Shown here: piece by piece, positions 1 to 12,632 of the stretch | Numbering within the stretch: position 1 is the first letter of the stretch | Layout of the letters: every line of letters starts with the position of its first letter | Source: Filobasidium wieringae | Taxonomy: Eukaryota > Basidiomycota > Tremellomycetes > Filobasidiales > Filobasidiaceae | Reading direction: 5' to 3' | Assembly (NCBI GenBank): GCA_001600055.1 | Contig: BCIV01000001.1 | Span: forward strand, 124,001-188,000 | DNA length: 64,000 nucleotides | Translations under genes and position numbers: made by a program | The notes under the pieces: generated by a model | Database searches by the model: none | Told to the model about the DNA's origin: nothing | Seen by the model: the letters and a program-made list of their open reading frames with translations, nothing else

Positions 1-482
1 TTCAACCGGATGTTTTCTGTCCGCGTCAAGAAATCCATGTCGGTTCCGCCTGTGTCCTGATCAGCTTTCGAGTACAATTTCTGACTAAAGCCAGGGTAAA
101 GGGTTTGATATTGTTGGAAATTGTGGGGAGTAGAAGCGGGATGGTGCAAGTTCGGGATCGGTTGAGCGGGTTGGTGGATAGGTGGAGACGGACAGTCCTA
201 ATAGCATAAGATTGATGGCTTCTCAGCAAGGGCTGGGAACCGAACCTCGAACATTTGATTGAGAGGACTTACAAAGCTGCTCTTCATACGTTTCATCCCG
301 AACCTCACTGCCCCTCCATGCGACATAGCTTGAACGGGAGATCCTCCATTCCCAAATCCAACGTCGTTCGTATCTCTCTGACGTTTGCCATTAAGCACCG
401 TCTGTTCAGCTTCGAGATTGGCTCTTCCCCAAGACATCGGTACAGAGGGCGGGCCGAGCTGAGATTGCAAAACGGTTGGCAT
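1..482 (-). CDS. Unrecognised protein, partial at the left edge
   Basis: Two exons on the minus strand read through in one frame. The first (482 down to 273) begins MPTVLQSQLGPP and ends at a consensus GTAAGT donor. The second resumes at 197 after a 75-nt intron ending in TTAG and runs off the left edge. The product is rich in Gln, Pro and Asn and includes a short basic run (GKRQRD) that could be a nuclear localisation signal. I recognise no domain. The ATG at 482 is the first in-frame ATG, but the frame stays open upstream to about 535, so an earlier exon is possible. Continuous frame across a good intron is the main evidence that it is coding. Confidence 0.55.
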
Positions 483-918
483 CGATTTTTGATTTTCGCC
501 CAATACCGGTCGTATGATTTGATGACCTTGAAGTTGGTTCCGCTACGGGATGCTGTTCATAGTATCGAGAGCTCGACTCGAGCAGAGTAGACAGCCAAGG
601 GTATGACGGGTCCTAAGGCAGCTCAGGAAGCGATAACGAGTGATCCTGGAGCAGCTGAGTTGAGTGTGCAAAGGAAAGAAAGGAAGCATCGAGGTTGAGC
701 GATATGATCAAAACTCGTCCCGGACGTGTTTGTTGCTTTTGTCGAACTATGTCGAGTGGAATGTCAACCGACAACGGTGAATCGATCCCCTTTCCCCTTT
801 CCATGGCTTCAGCTTACCTGTCACCAATCCTAAACGTCAAAAACATCATCTGGAACTACGTCCATCTCTACAGGATTGATGCTATAGTCCGGATCTTTCC
901 TGGGCCCCGCAGACGGCC
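483..918. other. Intergenic, divergent promoter region
   Basis: This stretch separates two genes reading away from each other. The short frames here do not resemble proteins and I see no distinct motif. It presumably holds both promoters. Confidence 0.4.
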
Positions 919-3913
919 ATGTCTGTACTACCCCCTCCCAACCTGGGTATCGCAATCGACACGCTCAACCTAGAATCAAGCACTGTATTCCCGTCCGATC
1001 CTTCCTCCTCCACAAGCAGGCCCAGAAAATCATCAAAACTCAGCAATGGGTCGTATAACAAATCAAGAAATAGCTTTCTGGAGGGGGATGAAGCTATGGA
1101 GGAAGAACCGGTCAAATTTGTTCTGCTGGCAGAATTCGACATTGATCAGGGTGCGACATTGACACATCAATATCCCTTTCCGACCGGTACAGATGAGCAG
1201 TGAGCAAATATCTTTACAGTTTCAGACACGATTCTCAAGATGCGAATATAAATCTCCCGTAGCACTCTAGCAGAATTGATGCTTCCAGACGGAGCTCACC
1301 TTCGATCAGAAGACTGGACCATCTTCTACCTCAACCAGACCCGTCGAAACGCTGTCGCTCCCGTATTGACATCCGATTCCCCGGCTAGTGGAGGAGCTCA
1401 TTTCGATGAACCAAGAACGAGGACCAATACCACGGACAGTACCGCTTCCACCGGAGGGCTAGAGAAAGGGAGGGAAGATCTGGGCGAATTGCTCTTTGTT
1501 TTAAATTGCGTCAGGATGAAGGAGGATAAGACAGTCAGAAGGTTAGCAGGACCACTTGCTGCGTTGATCTAGGTTCTGATCGGCCTTCGTGTATTGCTAG
1601 AGGAGCTATGGTCAAGGCATTAGCGATCTGTACCACGAAGCCTTACATCCAGATATACAAGGTCCGTCTTCGTACCACTATCTTTCTGAAGCAACATGTC
1701 GGCTGATCTAGCCTGCCACAGCCTCTCCTACTACTCGCGTTGGAAGAGTACTACCAGTCTCCTTCACCTCAAGTGCTTGCTAAGCTGTTCGATTCACTCA
1801 ATTCCATCTCCCTCACCGGTTGTCCCAATCTCTCAAGGGCAGAACGTATCATCCTCCGCAATTCTGAAAGCAAGGATCTTTTTGGTGAAAAATTCGTACT
1901 GGGAGAACCAGATACGAGGGATGATTCCGGAGGGATCGAGGATTTGGGGATAGATGACGAGGAAGCTGACGAGGTTCCGTTCACGGCTTCCTCATCCGGT
2001 GGTGGGGGCGTCAGGAAATCACTGAGAAGCACTTTCGGTAGACTCTCAGATGGGAGTGTGAGGAGGATGAGAAAGACGAGCCGGACTTCCCTCAAAGCTG
2101 GGGGTAGCACAGTCTTACCCTCGACCAACGTACCTACATCCAACTCGAATAATCCCCCTTCAAACGTCACATCCTTTCAACAAAAAGGGCTAGGCTTAGG
2201 AAGACCCGGAACGGCTGGAGGCGATCTGTTGGAGAGGAAGAAACCCGCTGGACCTAGAGATACACATTTCTACGATACGACTGCCGAATATAGCGGGTTG
2301 AGCATTCCCATTCGGGTACCATTATCGATCTTCCCTGAAGAAGTTGGAGACGTAAGTCATGGTCAAATTTGGGACCGGCGGGATTTTGCTATTCCTACCA
2401 TGATTACTGATCGGGCGCTTGATTGCAATAGTATTCCATCATCCAGCTGGTCCAAACCTTTACACCAATGACGCCGGTTCCCTTCGCACCTCCTTTTCAT
2501 CCACAATTACATACCGCTGGAGCATTTACGCATCCGATCATCTTATTGCTGAACGCTTTGTTGACGCAAAAGCGGATTATCTTCCTGGGACACGGTCAGC
2601 CAGCTGGACACGTGGCTAATTTCGTTCTGGCCGCGTGCGCTCTGGCATCGCCGGTCCTCAGGGGGTTCACCGAAAGAGCTTTTCCTTATTCAAACTTGGC
2701 TGGGCTCGAGATGCTGGAGGAAGTACCTGGATATATCGCAGGGGTCACCAACCCGCGGTTCGAAGACCTTTATCAAACATGGGACGTCCTTTTTAACCTC
2801 GAAACGGGCAAAGTAACCATCTCCAAGGCGCTTGTCGTAGTTGATACCAATAAAGAAGAATTGAGCATGAAGAGTCCGACGAGTGCGGACGGTAGTAGCC
2901 TGAATACGGCTCACGAGACTGAGAGCCATGCTGGACATGGTGCAGCAGGGCAATCTATCAAGGATATGAAATCGTACAACCCTGATACGATGGACAATAT
3001 CTTCATGGAGGAAGTGAGTCTGCTCATATCTACGCAGAAAGACATATATATTGACGAGCTGCTAATTAGGTGATGGCTGCCATCCAAGCACACTATGGGG
3101 AACCTGCCATTCGAGCTCGGTTCACTGAATATATGACTCGATTCGTTCGCATGTCCGCTCGGTACGAGGAAGAGTTTTATGGGCATACATCGATAGGCTA
3201 TCCTTCGCAACCTTATCGAGAGGGATCTTTGGGAAGTGGTTTCATGTTTGCAGATGAGCCCACCAAAAGTCGAGAATGGGCCGTCAACGCAAGTCGGATC
3301 GAAGGTTGGCGCAAGACAAGGAGTTATCGTTACTGGCGAGAGGTGAGTAACAGTCTATCGTGGCCGGCTACTTTTACTCATCTTCCACACGCCTTGTTGG
3401 CCAATTAGGATTTTCACGAATGGCTGGACTCTGCCTATGCGGTTCCTGGGTTGGACGTTCAACATCAAATCTCTCGTCTCAAACATGCCAAGGCGATGCC
3501 GGAGAGCGAAGCTGCTCTGATATACACAACACTAGCTGAGAAAACGCACAATTATTCCCGGATCACAGAGGTGTGTATCCTATACTAGGCATCTCTCACT
3601 GCTGGCTAACGCTGAATGGCATCGCGATCCGTCCACTTAAGCTGCTTTCTCAACTGCCACACCATGCAGGCGGTCTGACTCCACTTGCTTTAGGATTGTT
3701 TCACAAGGAATATGAAGCTAGGGCTGGAGTAATTCAGTTGATTGATCGAATACAGCAATATCCTGTAAGTTTGACTTCGATCGCACCGTTGCCATCGCTC
3801 ACTTTGCCGTGCTCATCCGTCAGATCGGCTGCGCATTCATGTCGAAGCTCAACATCTTCCAGAGGTTGACGTACCAGCGCCTGGCGGATGAACAAAAAGC
3901 CAGTAGGCAATGA
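919..3913 (+). CDS. AFI1: Afi1/Mesa-like DENN-domain protein
   Basis: About nine exons join in frame to give roughly 820 residues. The N-terminal part (FVLLAEFDIDQGATLTHQYP, then LPDGAHLRSEDWTIFYLNQ) is the typical start of the Afi1/Mesa domain and the upstream DENN module. A later block (IILLLNALLTQKRIIFLGHG, then GVTNPRFEDL) is the core DENN region. A Ser-rich, acidic loop of about 100 residues sits between them near 1900-2250. In yeast, Afi1 binds the small GTPase Arf3 at the polarised cell cortex; DENN proteins generally act on small GTPases in membrane traffic. First intron 1200-1273 (donor GTGAGC). The last exon reads IGCAFMSKLNIFQRLTYQRL and stops at 3911-3913. Function is inferred from family resemblance; the exact GTPase partner here is not shown by sequence. 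Confidence 0.85.
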
Positions 3914-5758
3914 GACTGTATCACACTTATGTCCGTTTCAGTCCGCCGGACGACTGCCTGAAACTACCGAACGAACGCCGGTCTAGGTTACTCCCAACCG
4001 GTTCCACCCGTTGACGTCCCTGAGCCATCACGTCACCAAGCGTGACCGCAAACAGCACAAACCGACGGCACGGACGCAAATTTCTAAGACGCCTGCCGAC
4101 GCCAAGGCGTAAAATTAAATCCCGCGAATGGTGGAGGTGGCTGTGAAGCTCTGATGATCTGTCATGAATGTACAGTCATGGGATCTGATCGTTTTACAAA
4201 GCATACCATCGGGCAGAAGGCGGGTTGCGGCTGGGTATTTCCGCAGTCCGTTCTTCTACATCGTCGGTCCCGATTCGCACGAGAAACGCACATCCGCTTG
4301 TACACCTGCTGTCTCTGATGCTTTCATCGACCTGGCCAAGACGGTTTTAAGGCTGTAACATCTGGGAGGTTTGTCATATCGTCAAGTATTGACACAACCA
4401 TCAATCATGCAGAACCGGAAGTTGCCGCAGATGGAATCAGGCGCCGGATCATTCACAGATCATCTGAGCGGCGTTCCAAACACCGTCGATCGCCTGCCGA
4501 TTTATCCTGCTGTCCGAGGTGACGAACGGCTCCAGTGATGATGGTGGCTTTCATTTGCTTCCGCCAGCTACACGCGCTCGGTCAGCCTCTTGATGTCCGA
4601 TCAATTGCCCAAATCCGTGTCCAAAGACAATCTTATCCTCAACAACGCAACAAGCTACAAGTCGATAGAGTCTCACTTCGAGTTGACGATATCGACGATA
4701 ACCCTGTTGTTACACCCAGTGACTAAGTGACTGGTAAAAAACCATCTTAAGATAGCAATCGTAAAGCTCGTCAGCAAGCCGCACGGAACCGGGACTCTGA
4801 TAATACAGATGCAATAAGCGATATACTTGCAACAAAAGTTGTTTTTTTGAAATCCCTTCATTCCTCCTTTTCTCAGGAAAAGGATACTCATATCCATTCG
4901 AGGACCAGAACCATCATAATTACGGAACCTCGTGTCCACCAGCCGAGACTGTTTCCGCTTTCGACGAGGAAACCAACCCTGTGGACGATTTAGGTATGAA
5001 CTGGTCTTGTATTGCTCGAGCGAGAAGCCCTTTTCTCACATCGTGCAGCTGTTGCTACCTTCTCTACTACAGCTTATAATCGGCTTCAACTATTGTTTCT
5101 GAGAGGAAGCCATATCACGACCATTTCAACACAACATTGTACCTCCTCACACCCGACAACTGTTTCCCAATACTTCCTTCGGCCTCGAAAACGGCCTCCA
5201 CCTCGAGGAAGAATCAGACGTTCGCTTCATAAATCCCTCTGACTTTCACCTTCGCCCTAATATATATCGAGGGATTACTCTGACGGTTCACGATTTGTCA
5301 CCTCGTCAGCTACATACTTGCCAAGTCCAATACGCAAGGATCTGATTACTCGGCCGGCAAACACATAGTAGCGCGCGCGGAATTAACCCCGGTGCCGACT
5401 GCTGACTGCTGATTCTTGACAATATTCACGACAATCTTGCTTAGATTTCGTTCGCCGCAGGGGTAAGTCAAGATTGTGGAGTAGATCTTCAAAGATATAA
5501 TAGTTCGAATGCAAACGTTCAGGGATGCTGACTTCTTCTCGTTTTGGGTTGTTGTTCGTCATAGGAAAGTTGTGGAGCTCATACACGATCGGCACACAAC
5601 GCTAGCAACCTTCGCTAGACTGCTTCAGCACGTTGCAGTCCAGCTTGCATTGCGACAAACCTAAACCTCGTTCAACTACCACGTTCCCCGCACCCTCATC
5701 GCTCATAAGGCTCATCACACCACTTGTCGCATCCGTGGGCCACCAAGAAATCTACAAG
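3914..5758. other. Intergenic region
   Basis: This 1.8 kb between Afi1 and the bZIP gene has several stop-rich short frames and no protein I recognise. It contains a GC-richer patch near 4000-4120 and presumably the bZIP promoter and 5' leader. No repeat was noticed. Confidence 0.4.
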
Positions 5759-7384
5759 ATGACCTCTCGTTCTCCAATCATACCTATCGACCCCCCAGAG
5801 CAACAGTCGGAGTCCCGGCAGCCCAGTATGCAATCAGTCACCAACCAAATGCATCACCCAATGTCGACAACCTCCTCATTGAACGGATTCTTTGAAGCTG
5901 TTCAGCAACGACATTCTCTTGACGCAGCTCAGATGAAGGAAGAGGTCCGTAGCTATTGTCCTCCAATAAAGTTCTTAAGCTAATCAGACCATTATGTCCA
6001 TCACAACAGGCACAACGCCCTACGTCTGTCTCGCTCTACTCTCCTTGGGCCCATCCTGGAGCCACTGGATCTTTCCCGTTTCCGTCTCCTGGCTTTGGGT
6101 ACAACTTTGCGGATGGGTTCACTATGGGCGAATACGGTGGGACCTCGGCGTTGACCCCAACGCCTGGAATCACGGGAATAGGATCTTTCTATGAAATAAA
6201 CGACGTCAAGCCGGTCTCGCACCCTGCTGACCAGTACTCGTCTATGGCTTCCCATATGGGAAGCTCTTCATTGCATAGATCGAGTGTTGTCGAAGATCTC
6301 AAGCGATCGGAAAGGAACATGTCAGTCGCATCATCTGGCCACAATGGCCCCGGATCGGTATCCCGGATCGACTCTTCCTCCTCAGGTGCCTCGATTGCAT
6401 CTGCTCAATGCGGCGATGCTGGGGCTGGACCTGATGCAAGAACCCCAACTCCGTTGAGACTGCGCGAAGCAAGTCAATCTTTCAACGCATCAGCCAGTTA
6501 CTTTACATATCCGCGTCCGGGCGGCGACGATCAAGCCGATCACTTGCTGCAACCACCACCTCAGCCCTCGCAAATGGCGCCGCCTGCGCGTGCCGTATCT
6601 ACAAGTCAGCTTTTCCACTTGACTCAGCCATTCCAACCATCATTCAACCAGAATCATCACATGGGCGTTCCTCCAGGATTGACACAGTATCCTTCTCAGC
6701 AATCTACGCAAGGGTTCTTACAGCAGGATCGACAAAATTCCAGGGGATCAACCTCCTCCGAGGTATCCAGCATATCGCCTGCTATGCTTCGGTTTAAAAT
6801 GCCACACAGCGGTTCACCGCTGTCTATGGAATCTGATGAACAACTTCAGCCGATATCAGCTTCTACCAGCCCCCGATCTCACCTGCCACTCGATCTACCA
6901 GTACCCTCCGCGATCGGGATGACGAAACGCGAGTCCACTAGTTCGATGCACACCGACATGGAAGATGAGGGCGATGACGCCGACGATGCCGATGGGGTCG
7001 AGAAGAACGGGATGATGTGGGGTATGCCGACAGAAGCATATAGGTCGCTGAGCGCAAGAGAACGAAAACGTGTCCGCAACAGAATCAGTGCTAGGACCTT
7101 TAGGGCCCGACGGAAAGGTTTGTTTCGCACATAGTGTAGCAGGGATGCCTCAGCTGATCAAACTCGAATACCAATAGAACACCTGAGTGTCCTTGAGCAG
7201 GATCTTGCGGACCGAAATTGTCTGTTGAAGGCATCACAAGATCAAATCAAGCAACTTCGGGAAGAGAACGCCGAACGTGAGTGAAGGCGACTGATTACAT
7301 CGTTTGTAACGCCCAGCTAATTCATCAAATACCTGGTCACGATCAGTCCGGCGGCGTCTTGCACGTTTTGAGCCTGTTGGCTGA
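5759..7384 (+). CDS. bZIP transcription factor
   Basis: Four exons: 5759-5944, 6010-7117, 7178-7276 and 7347-7384. They encode about 475 residues. The first 365 residues are low complexity (Ser, Pro, Gln), with an acidic patch (EDEGDDADDADG) just before the DNA-binding end. The basic region is RKRVRNRISARTFRARRKEH, matching the bZIP N-x2-SA-x2-FR-x-RRK signature. A leucine zipper follows with heptad Leu/Ile positions (HLSVLEQDL, NCLLKASQDQIKQL, ENAELRRRL). The last exon adds only LRRRLARFEPVG and the stop, so the zipper is cut by two introns. A nuclear sequence-specific regulator is expected; I cannot assign a named orthologue. The ATG at 5759 is preceded by a CT-rich leader. Confidence 0.85.
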
Positions 7385-8119
7385 TGGGTGTAGCGGTGGC
7401 TTTACTTCGAGTACAAGCGGGTTGCTGACGAAACTAACGTAACTTGACGTCGTCCTATTCGAAACAGTTGTATCTTTTTTTACCACGGCCACGTAGCCCT
7501 AGCATGAATCTGTCTGTATTTGAATTGCATATTAAATATGGTCGTAACCTAAGATTCGTACAATGTACCAGCCCAAAGATAAAGTAGGCTGCGGATGAAG
7601 TAAGCCGTAAGTGTGAACGTACCGTAACTATCTGCGCCGTTCATCTGCTTGGTCGATTCGACCGACATCTACCTTAACCAAGTCCCGCCTGCCATCATTG
7701 ATTGTATGGTCATATTTGGTCGGCCATGATCCATCAGGTCTCTCACATCGGGATGTGAGCCTGAGGTAGACCAACGATTCCTTCGATCTAAATGTCTTTT
7801 TGTTCTGAGAAGGGATTTCGTTCTCAGGGTTGCTAAAATCTATCATTGCGTTTAAGTTTGTGCGTGATTTCGCCAGCCTTCCAGCAGTATATATATATGA
7901 GTTTGCGCAGGGTCGTGGCCACGGTTACATCATGGACAAATTATGAGCGACGTGCATGATTGTGATTGGACTTATGTCATACGAGAACCATGCGGGCGTT
8001 GTGTTGAGCCGTTGGAATGGTGGTTGCCCTTGATTCCGTCATGACATGAGATTTGTTGTATCCATCGACAACGAAGGGATCTCTAGGACCTAGTGGTAGG
8101 GATTAACATGGTCCAGATC
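7385..8119. other. Intergenic, convergent 3' ends
   Basis: The region lies between two genes that converge. It is AT-rich in places (TATATATATATGAG near 7890) and shows no coding signal. It probably holds both terminators. Confidence 0.4.
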
Positions 8120-10903
8120 CTACGGAGTAAATAGTCGGTCAGCCAGCCAGGTATGATAGCGCATGGCAACGCGTGGGAGTCGCTGGCTGCAGCCTTCTTT
8201 CCGGACTGGTATGACGCTTGAACGTACAGGATTAGGCGCATATAGAGCAGCTCGAGGTAGTGCAGCGATGGGTCGACCACCTGGAGCTAATGGTAAAACA
8301 GGTGGAGCAGCCGGATGTAATGCCCTGATGGGTCGAGCAGCTCGAGGTAATGGTGCGATTCGTCGATTCTCTAGAGCTAAAGGCCTAACAAGCGGAGCGG
8401 CGGCCACTGGTCCCGGCAAGGCAACATCGACATCTGCCTGTGCGATTTGATACCCCTCTGCGGCTGCTTCAGCGAATGCTCGATCTTGGGCGGCCTGTCT
8501 AGCTGCTGCTACCTAGATTGAGGATTGAGAGGTGGCGCTCATAAGAAACTTGTGCAGTCACGGCTTCTCCCTATACCTACTTCTGCTACATAAGGGTCTC
8601 CGCCGATTATCTTATAAGAGTCCCATAGGCGACAGAGGTTACTGGTTGGCACATTGCCTATATGATTCGGGTTTTAAGATTTTGACCTCTTTGCTGGTAG
8701 GATTATAGGCTTACCTTGATTGAAATGCTTATAACCGTCCGTGACAATCTGGCGACAGACGTAACATGAAACCGTGTTACAAGTAGTGCTAAAATCGCTC
8801 TCAAACTGGCATGAGCGATGTCTGAATATTGGGAAATCACAGTGTTTGATGTTCACCAGGTTATCTTGTTGCATCCTGATTCTTTGAGGAACGGTTTCTG
8901 ACATTTAGGTTTCGGGCATTTGCGCACAAGAGCCTTCCCTCACGAGCGAATATCAGATCGTGCACAAAAAAGACTCGCTCAGTTCTCACCTCCGTCATAG
9001 CTTCTTCGACAGAGTGCCGTTTATCCAGCTTGTCATCCGCAGCCACTTCTACACAGGTTCGCGGAATATGGTTCTATAACAACTGATCATCAGCATTGTT
9101 AGCGAAGCGCCTGACCCCAAGTATACTCACATGCCTTTTACAGGATCTGCAAGACACTACCGCGCACTCCGGATGTTCACACCTGAAGAGCTTTTCGTGC
9201 TCGTTTTCCATTACGATAGCGTACTCGCAGAAAGGGCAGGTTTCCAAATTTTTTATACCCGCAGCTTCCAGTTCCTTCCGCTGTACCAGAGCGAGATAAC
9301 TATTCAGAGTCTTCGGGGTCAAAGCTTTCTTTAACTCGCTTTCCCGAAACATGGCTTTGCATTCATTAGGGTCCATGCAGTGCACAGGCTGAAAAAGGCA
9401 TGGGACCATTAGATTGGCCGTGTGCTCCGCCATAGAAAACGACGCACTGCTTTCTGATCTCCCAGAGCAGTTCCCAGAAGACGTTCGACACAGCTTCGAC
9501 AGAAGGAGTGCCCATGGTCGCACTGGATTACATACATCTATGAAAGATATGGATTTTGACTTAGGTAAAGATCGCGGACTACGGTTTCCATCTCTATTCA
9601 CCAGATGAGTCGTGTCGAAGCAACATCGGCATTCCGTATCGCCTTCTCCTTCAGGCGGTTGCAGCAACTCGAGAAAGTCCCAGCTAGTGGCATCTGCCAA
9701 CTCGTCTGAATGGCCCGAATCAGCTACGCCCGCCCAAAGCAGAAACGAACCAGAACTTACACAGCATTCCGATCAAAAAGTCTTTCTCCTCTATGTGTAC
9801 GGCCTGACCTTCATCATGTCCTAGCGGACCCTTCTTTGCGTTGCGTTTTCCTTTCGAATTGAATTTCTTGTAAGCCGCTCTGGTGGTCCGAGGGTTTTGC
9901 ATAGGTTGCCAAGATCTGTCGGCTTCGGGTAACGCATATTGAAACGCGAGATCGAGATAGGTAGGGACGTAGAGATAGCGATGGAAGACGAAAGTTTGGG
10001 TGATACTTTAGCAGGCCCATAGGTTAACAACGGCGATCAAAACGAACTTCAACGGATTAACATATACTGTTTTTTGTTCATGAGTGGAAACATCACTTCC
10101 AAGTCGACCAGAGAGTTATTTCGGTAAACCCATCCTGTTCTAGCTTCTAGTCCAGCTTTCTCGCTGGCAAAGTTAATCTTTCCAGTTTCAGTATACTCGG
10201 CTTCACTCTCGCAGTCTTCCCAGCCATCGGAATCTATCGCTTTAGCATCCATATATCGCATCCTTTTGTATTTACTTCCAGACGGTGCGTCGTGAAGATC
10301 TGCTGTTGTCTTGTTCTCTCCAGCTTTAGGATAAGGTCCAGACTCCTCGTCAAACAAATGAGCGATGACCTGAGTACAAGCATCTGATTCAGTGATCCGG
10401 CGTTCTTTGTCGACGTTAAAAACGAGAGTATCGATGAGTTGCATGACGTGATCTGGACAGACATCCGGGATGAGAGACACGACAGAGTTCGCGATGTTTC
10501 CCCTTTGGTCATAGTTGATCAACGCATCGCCGTTATTGGAAGGTCCTGCTTGAGCGTTGAAAATTCCAGCTTCAATATCGAAATCCAGGCCCCTATCCTG
10601 TTCTCTTCCAGCAGGTTCTTCCGGCTGAATCTGATCTGTGATCCCTGTATGATTTTGTCTTGGCCAGTCCTCAGTATTCAGATCCGTAACAACGCAATCC
10701 AGCTCGTACGCTCCCGGAAAATTATTCTTCTCTAAGAGTGTGTCCTCAGGTCTGCCTCCAGCGGTCTGTTCAACAGTATCGTGGATTGCTCGGTCTGCGT
10801 CATTTTCTTCGTCAGATGAGATCTCAATAACCTCCTGATAATCTTCCCGTCGTCTCAGTCTTGCTGCTCTTAATGTGCCTAGGGTCTGTTTTTGAGGAGG
10901 CAT
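8120..10903 (-). CDS. RBR E3 ubiquitin ligase, RNF216 type
   Basis: About nine exons, roughly 700 residues. The N-terminal exon (from 10903) is acidic and low complexity, with IEISSDEEND. RING1 begins ECRCCFD and continues after an intron as CDHGHSFCRSC. It is followed by an HCMDPNEC element like RNF216's SCMEGSC. The in-between-RING part has CPFCEYA and CEHPECAVVSCRSC. RING2 reads CPKPKCQKPF, then GCNKITC, TTC and CYVC; its catalytic-type cysteine position is the C of GCNKITC. The sequence then runs GYKHF. These are hallmarks of RNF216/TRIAD3 RBR ligases, which pass ubiquitin through a RING2 cysteine thioester. The last exon (about 8520-8120) first continues the helical tail (VAAARQAAQDRAFAEA), then becomes a Pro/Arg/Ala repeat of about 60 residues. 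Substrate unknown. Confidence 0.85.
8165..8425 (-). repeat. Imperfect tandem repeat coding a Pro/Arg/Ala tail
   Basis: Degenerate units of about 30 bp, seen on the plus strand as GGTCGAGCAGCTCGAGGTAATGG and variants, recur across this segment. On the minus strand they encode repeats such as RPIRALHPAAP, RPIAALPRAAL and RRIAPLPRAA at the end of the RBR ligase. The repeat leaves a 95-codon frame open on the opposite strand, which I treat as a by-product. Confidence 0.6.
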
Positions 10904-11118
10904 GTGTGGTCGTAGTAAAAGGGTTTAGGAGTCGTCTGTTCACAACAGAGGATAACAATATTCAGTGATGTGGACGATCGAAATCTATGCACCATCGGAC
11001 TAGTTTCCTAGAAGAGGAGACTTACTAACAATGATTGTTTTGATTCTACGGAAGAATTCTCGGTGTGGTTCGTCGATGTTGCTCCAGCAATACCACTGTT
11101 CGGTGTCAGATGGACCAA

Positions 11119-11623
11119 TCAGCTTGAGATTTGGTATGAACCTGACTCGACCTGGACACCGCTCACAGCCCAGTTTCGACACACAAAGAAGCAATAACGA
11201 TAGTCATGCACTCTTTTAGAAAGAAAAACAGACAATCAAGCTGTGATATATATCGAACGGGATTCTACTCACCTTGGAAACGGAATCTCTAGAGGTTGAA
11301 TCAGCTGCAATGGAGAGAAGCTTCTTCCAGCCTCACGGGCGCGTTTGACAAGCTTGAGCAGGTAGAGATATCGAGTTCTCTACTTTTGGCAAGATACGAA
11401 GCTGACAGGGCGATCTATGTTGTACGTACCTAGAGTGTGGTATCCAGAAATGAGAATTGAATCCAGTCTGATGGACTTAGTTAGCAGCAGCGTTCCGCGG
11501 TTTGCTTCCGCGCTCGACATGATCAACAATCCGGCGGAAGCTAAAAGGGACATCCTCCGTATACGGGCGATAGTGATATTTGACAACCTCTGGCTTTGTT
11601 CCATGCAGTGCAGATAACGCACG
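11119..11623 (-). CDS. Unrecognised multi-exon protein, 5' end unresolved
   Basis: Three stretches read like protein and can be joined by plausible introns. The first, after a TTGTAG acceptor at 11624-11626, reads ALHGTKPEVVKYHYRPYT then PFSFRRI. The second contains GFNSHFWIPHSR. The third reads TRYLYLLKLVKRAREAGRSF then PLQLIQPLEIPFPR. A last exon after a pyrimidine-rich acceptor adds VHDYRYCFFVCRNW and stops at 11119. The intron between the first two has a CTAAC branch site. No start codon was found in frame, so an upstream exon is needed; it would lie in the 3' region of the MARVEL-like gene, or the gene is a remnant. I recognise no family. Splice choices here are tentative. Confidence 0.45.
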
Positions 11624-11836
11624 CTACAACATTGGAGATCTCGAATTGGACGCTCCTCCAGCATCTTGCTAACATGAGCAAGTATTATCGAGAATTATAA
11701 TGTATATTGTGGTGGGTGAGAACGAGTCTATTATAAGTTCTCCTATCTGTTCTTCTAACGATACAGTTTCTTCTTCTTCATTGCCTTGCGATCATCTCGC
11801 GCTTCGCTTCTTTCCCACTTTCTCCCTCTGAGAAGT

Positions 11837-12632
11837 TTAGTGCATACCCTTCTCCCTGACCTCCCTAGTCTCCAAATCCTCCGCGGACATCAAGTTACCC
11901 TCGGGAACGGAGAATCCTCCGAACTTCATGGCGGCCAAAGCCAACAACCCAAGGTAGATGGAGTTCAAGCCGAAGTCGATCCAAGCAAGGGCAAGGATGG
12001 CCTGAGTGATTCCCTTACAGGTGGATGCGTCACGGATGGGACCGGCGGGGCAGTAGTGGTAGGTGTATAGCTTGACGGAGATGGTGATGGCAATGGCTGT
12101 TTTCGAGAAAACATTGGGGACGGGTCAGTCAAGCTCTTCTCGTAGTTACACTGGCAGAATGACTCACCAAGGTAGTAAAGAGTAACAGCCAAGTGGATGA
12201 AGAAGACGACGCTGACGGCGTTCTTCTTTCCCCTCATGGAAGTTGCGAATTGGAACAAAATGTAAAGGAATTCTGTGAAACGAGAGAAGCAATGATTGGT
12301 CAGTCACCAGATCCATATCCGAGAGTTTTTAGAGGAGGCAACACTCACGGACACAAGCAATAACCAACCAAGCGACAACGGCAGGTGGGTACCCAGGTCC
12401 ATAGACGATCTGGAGGTTAGTGTCTGCAGATCGGACGTTACGATTTAGCGACCTATTGTACAGTGCACATTGTTAGGAGTGGCTGACCGATGATCGCAAG
12501 GATAAAGGAAGAGAAGGCACAGGCCAAAAGGATGGCCAAGACGATGTTTTTGATAGTTACGAGTCTGATAGAAAGCATGGGTCAGCACGAAGCCGCACTT
12601 CGCGGCAACAGATGCTAAACTCACGCGGCCAT
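11837..12632 (-). CDS. Four-helix MARVEL-like membrane protein
   Basis: Five exons yield about 170 residues. The first coding exon is just 8 nt (ATGGCCGC), spliced to give MAALVTIKNIVLAILL. Four hydrophobic helices are visible: IVLAILLACAFSSFILAIIG, then AVVAWLVIACVQFLYILF, VVFFIHLAVTLYYLAIAI, and ILALAWIDFGLNSIYLGLLA. The tail is short and charged (SAEDLETREVREKGMH). The size and spacing suit MARVEL-domain/Nce102-like proteins that shape or sort plasma-membrane domains, but no diagnostic residue proves it. A TATA-like run (TATATATATC) lies about 105 bp upstream at 12737-12746. Confidence 0.75.

Noticed and set aside
8163..8450. 95-codon plus-strand frame rich in Gly/Ala/Arg
   Set aside because: It is the complement of the repeat that codes the RBR ligase tail; the minus strand has the spliced, continuous reading.
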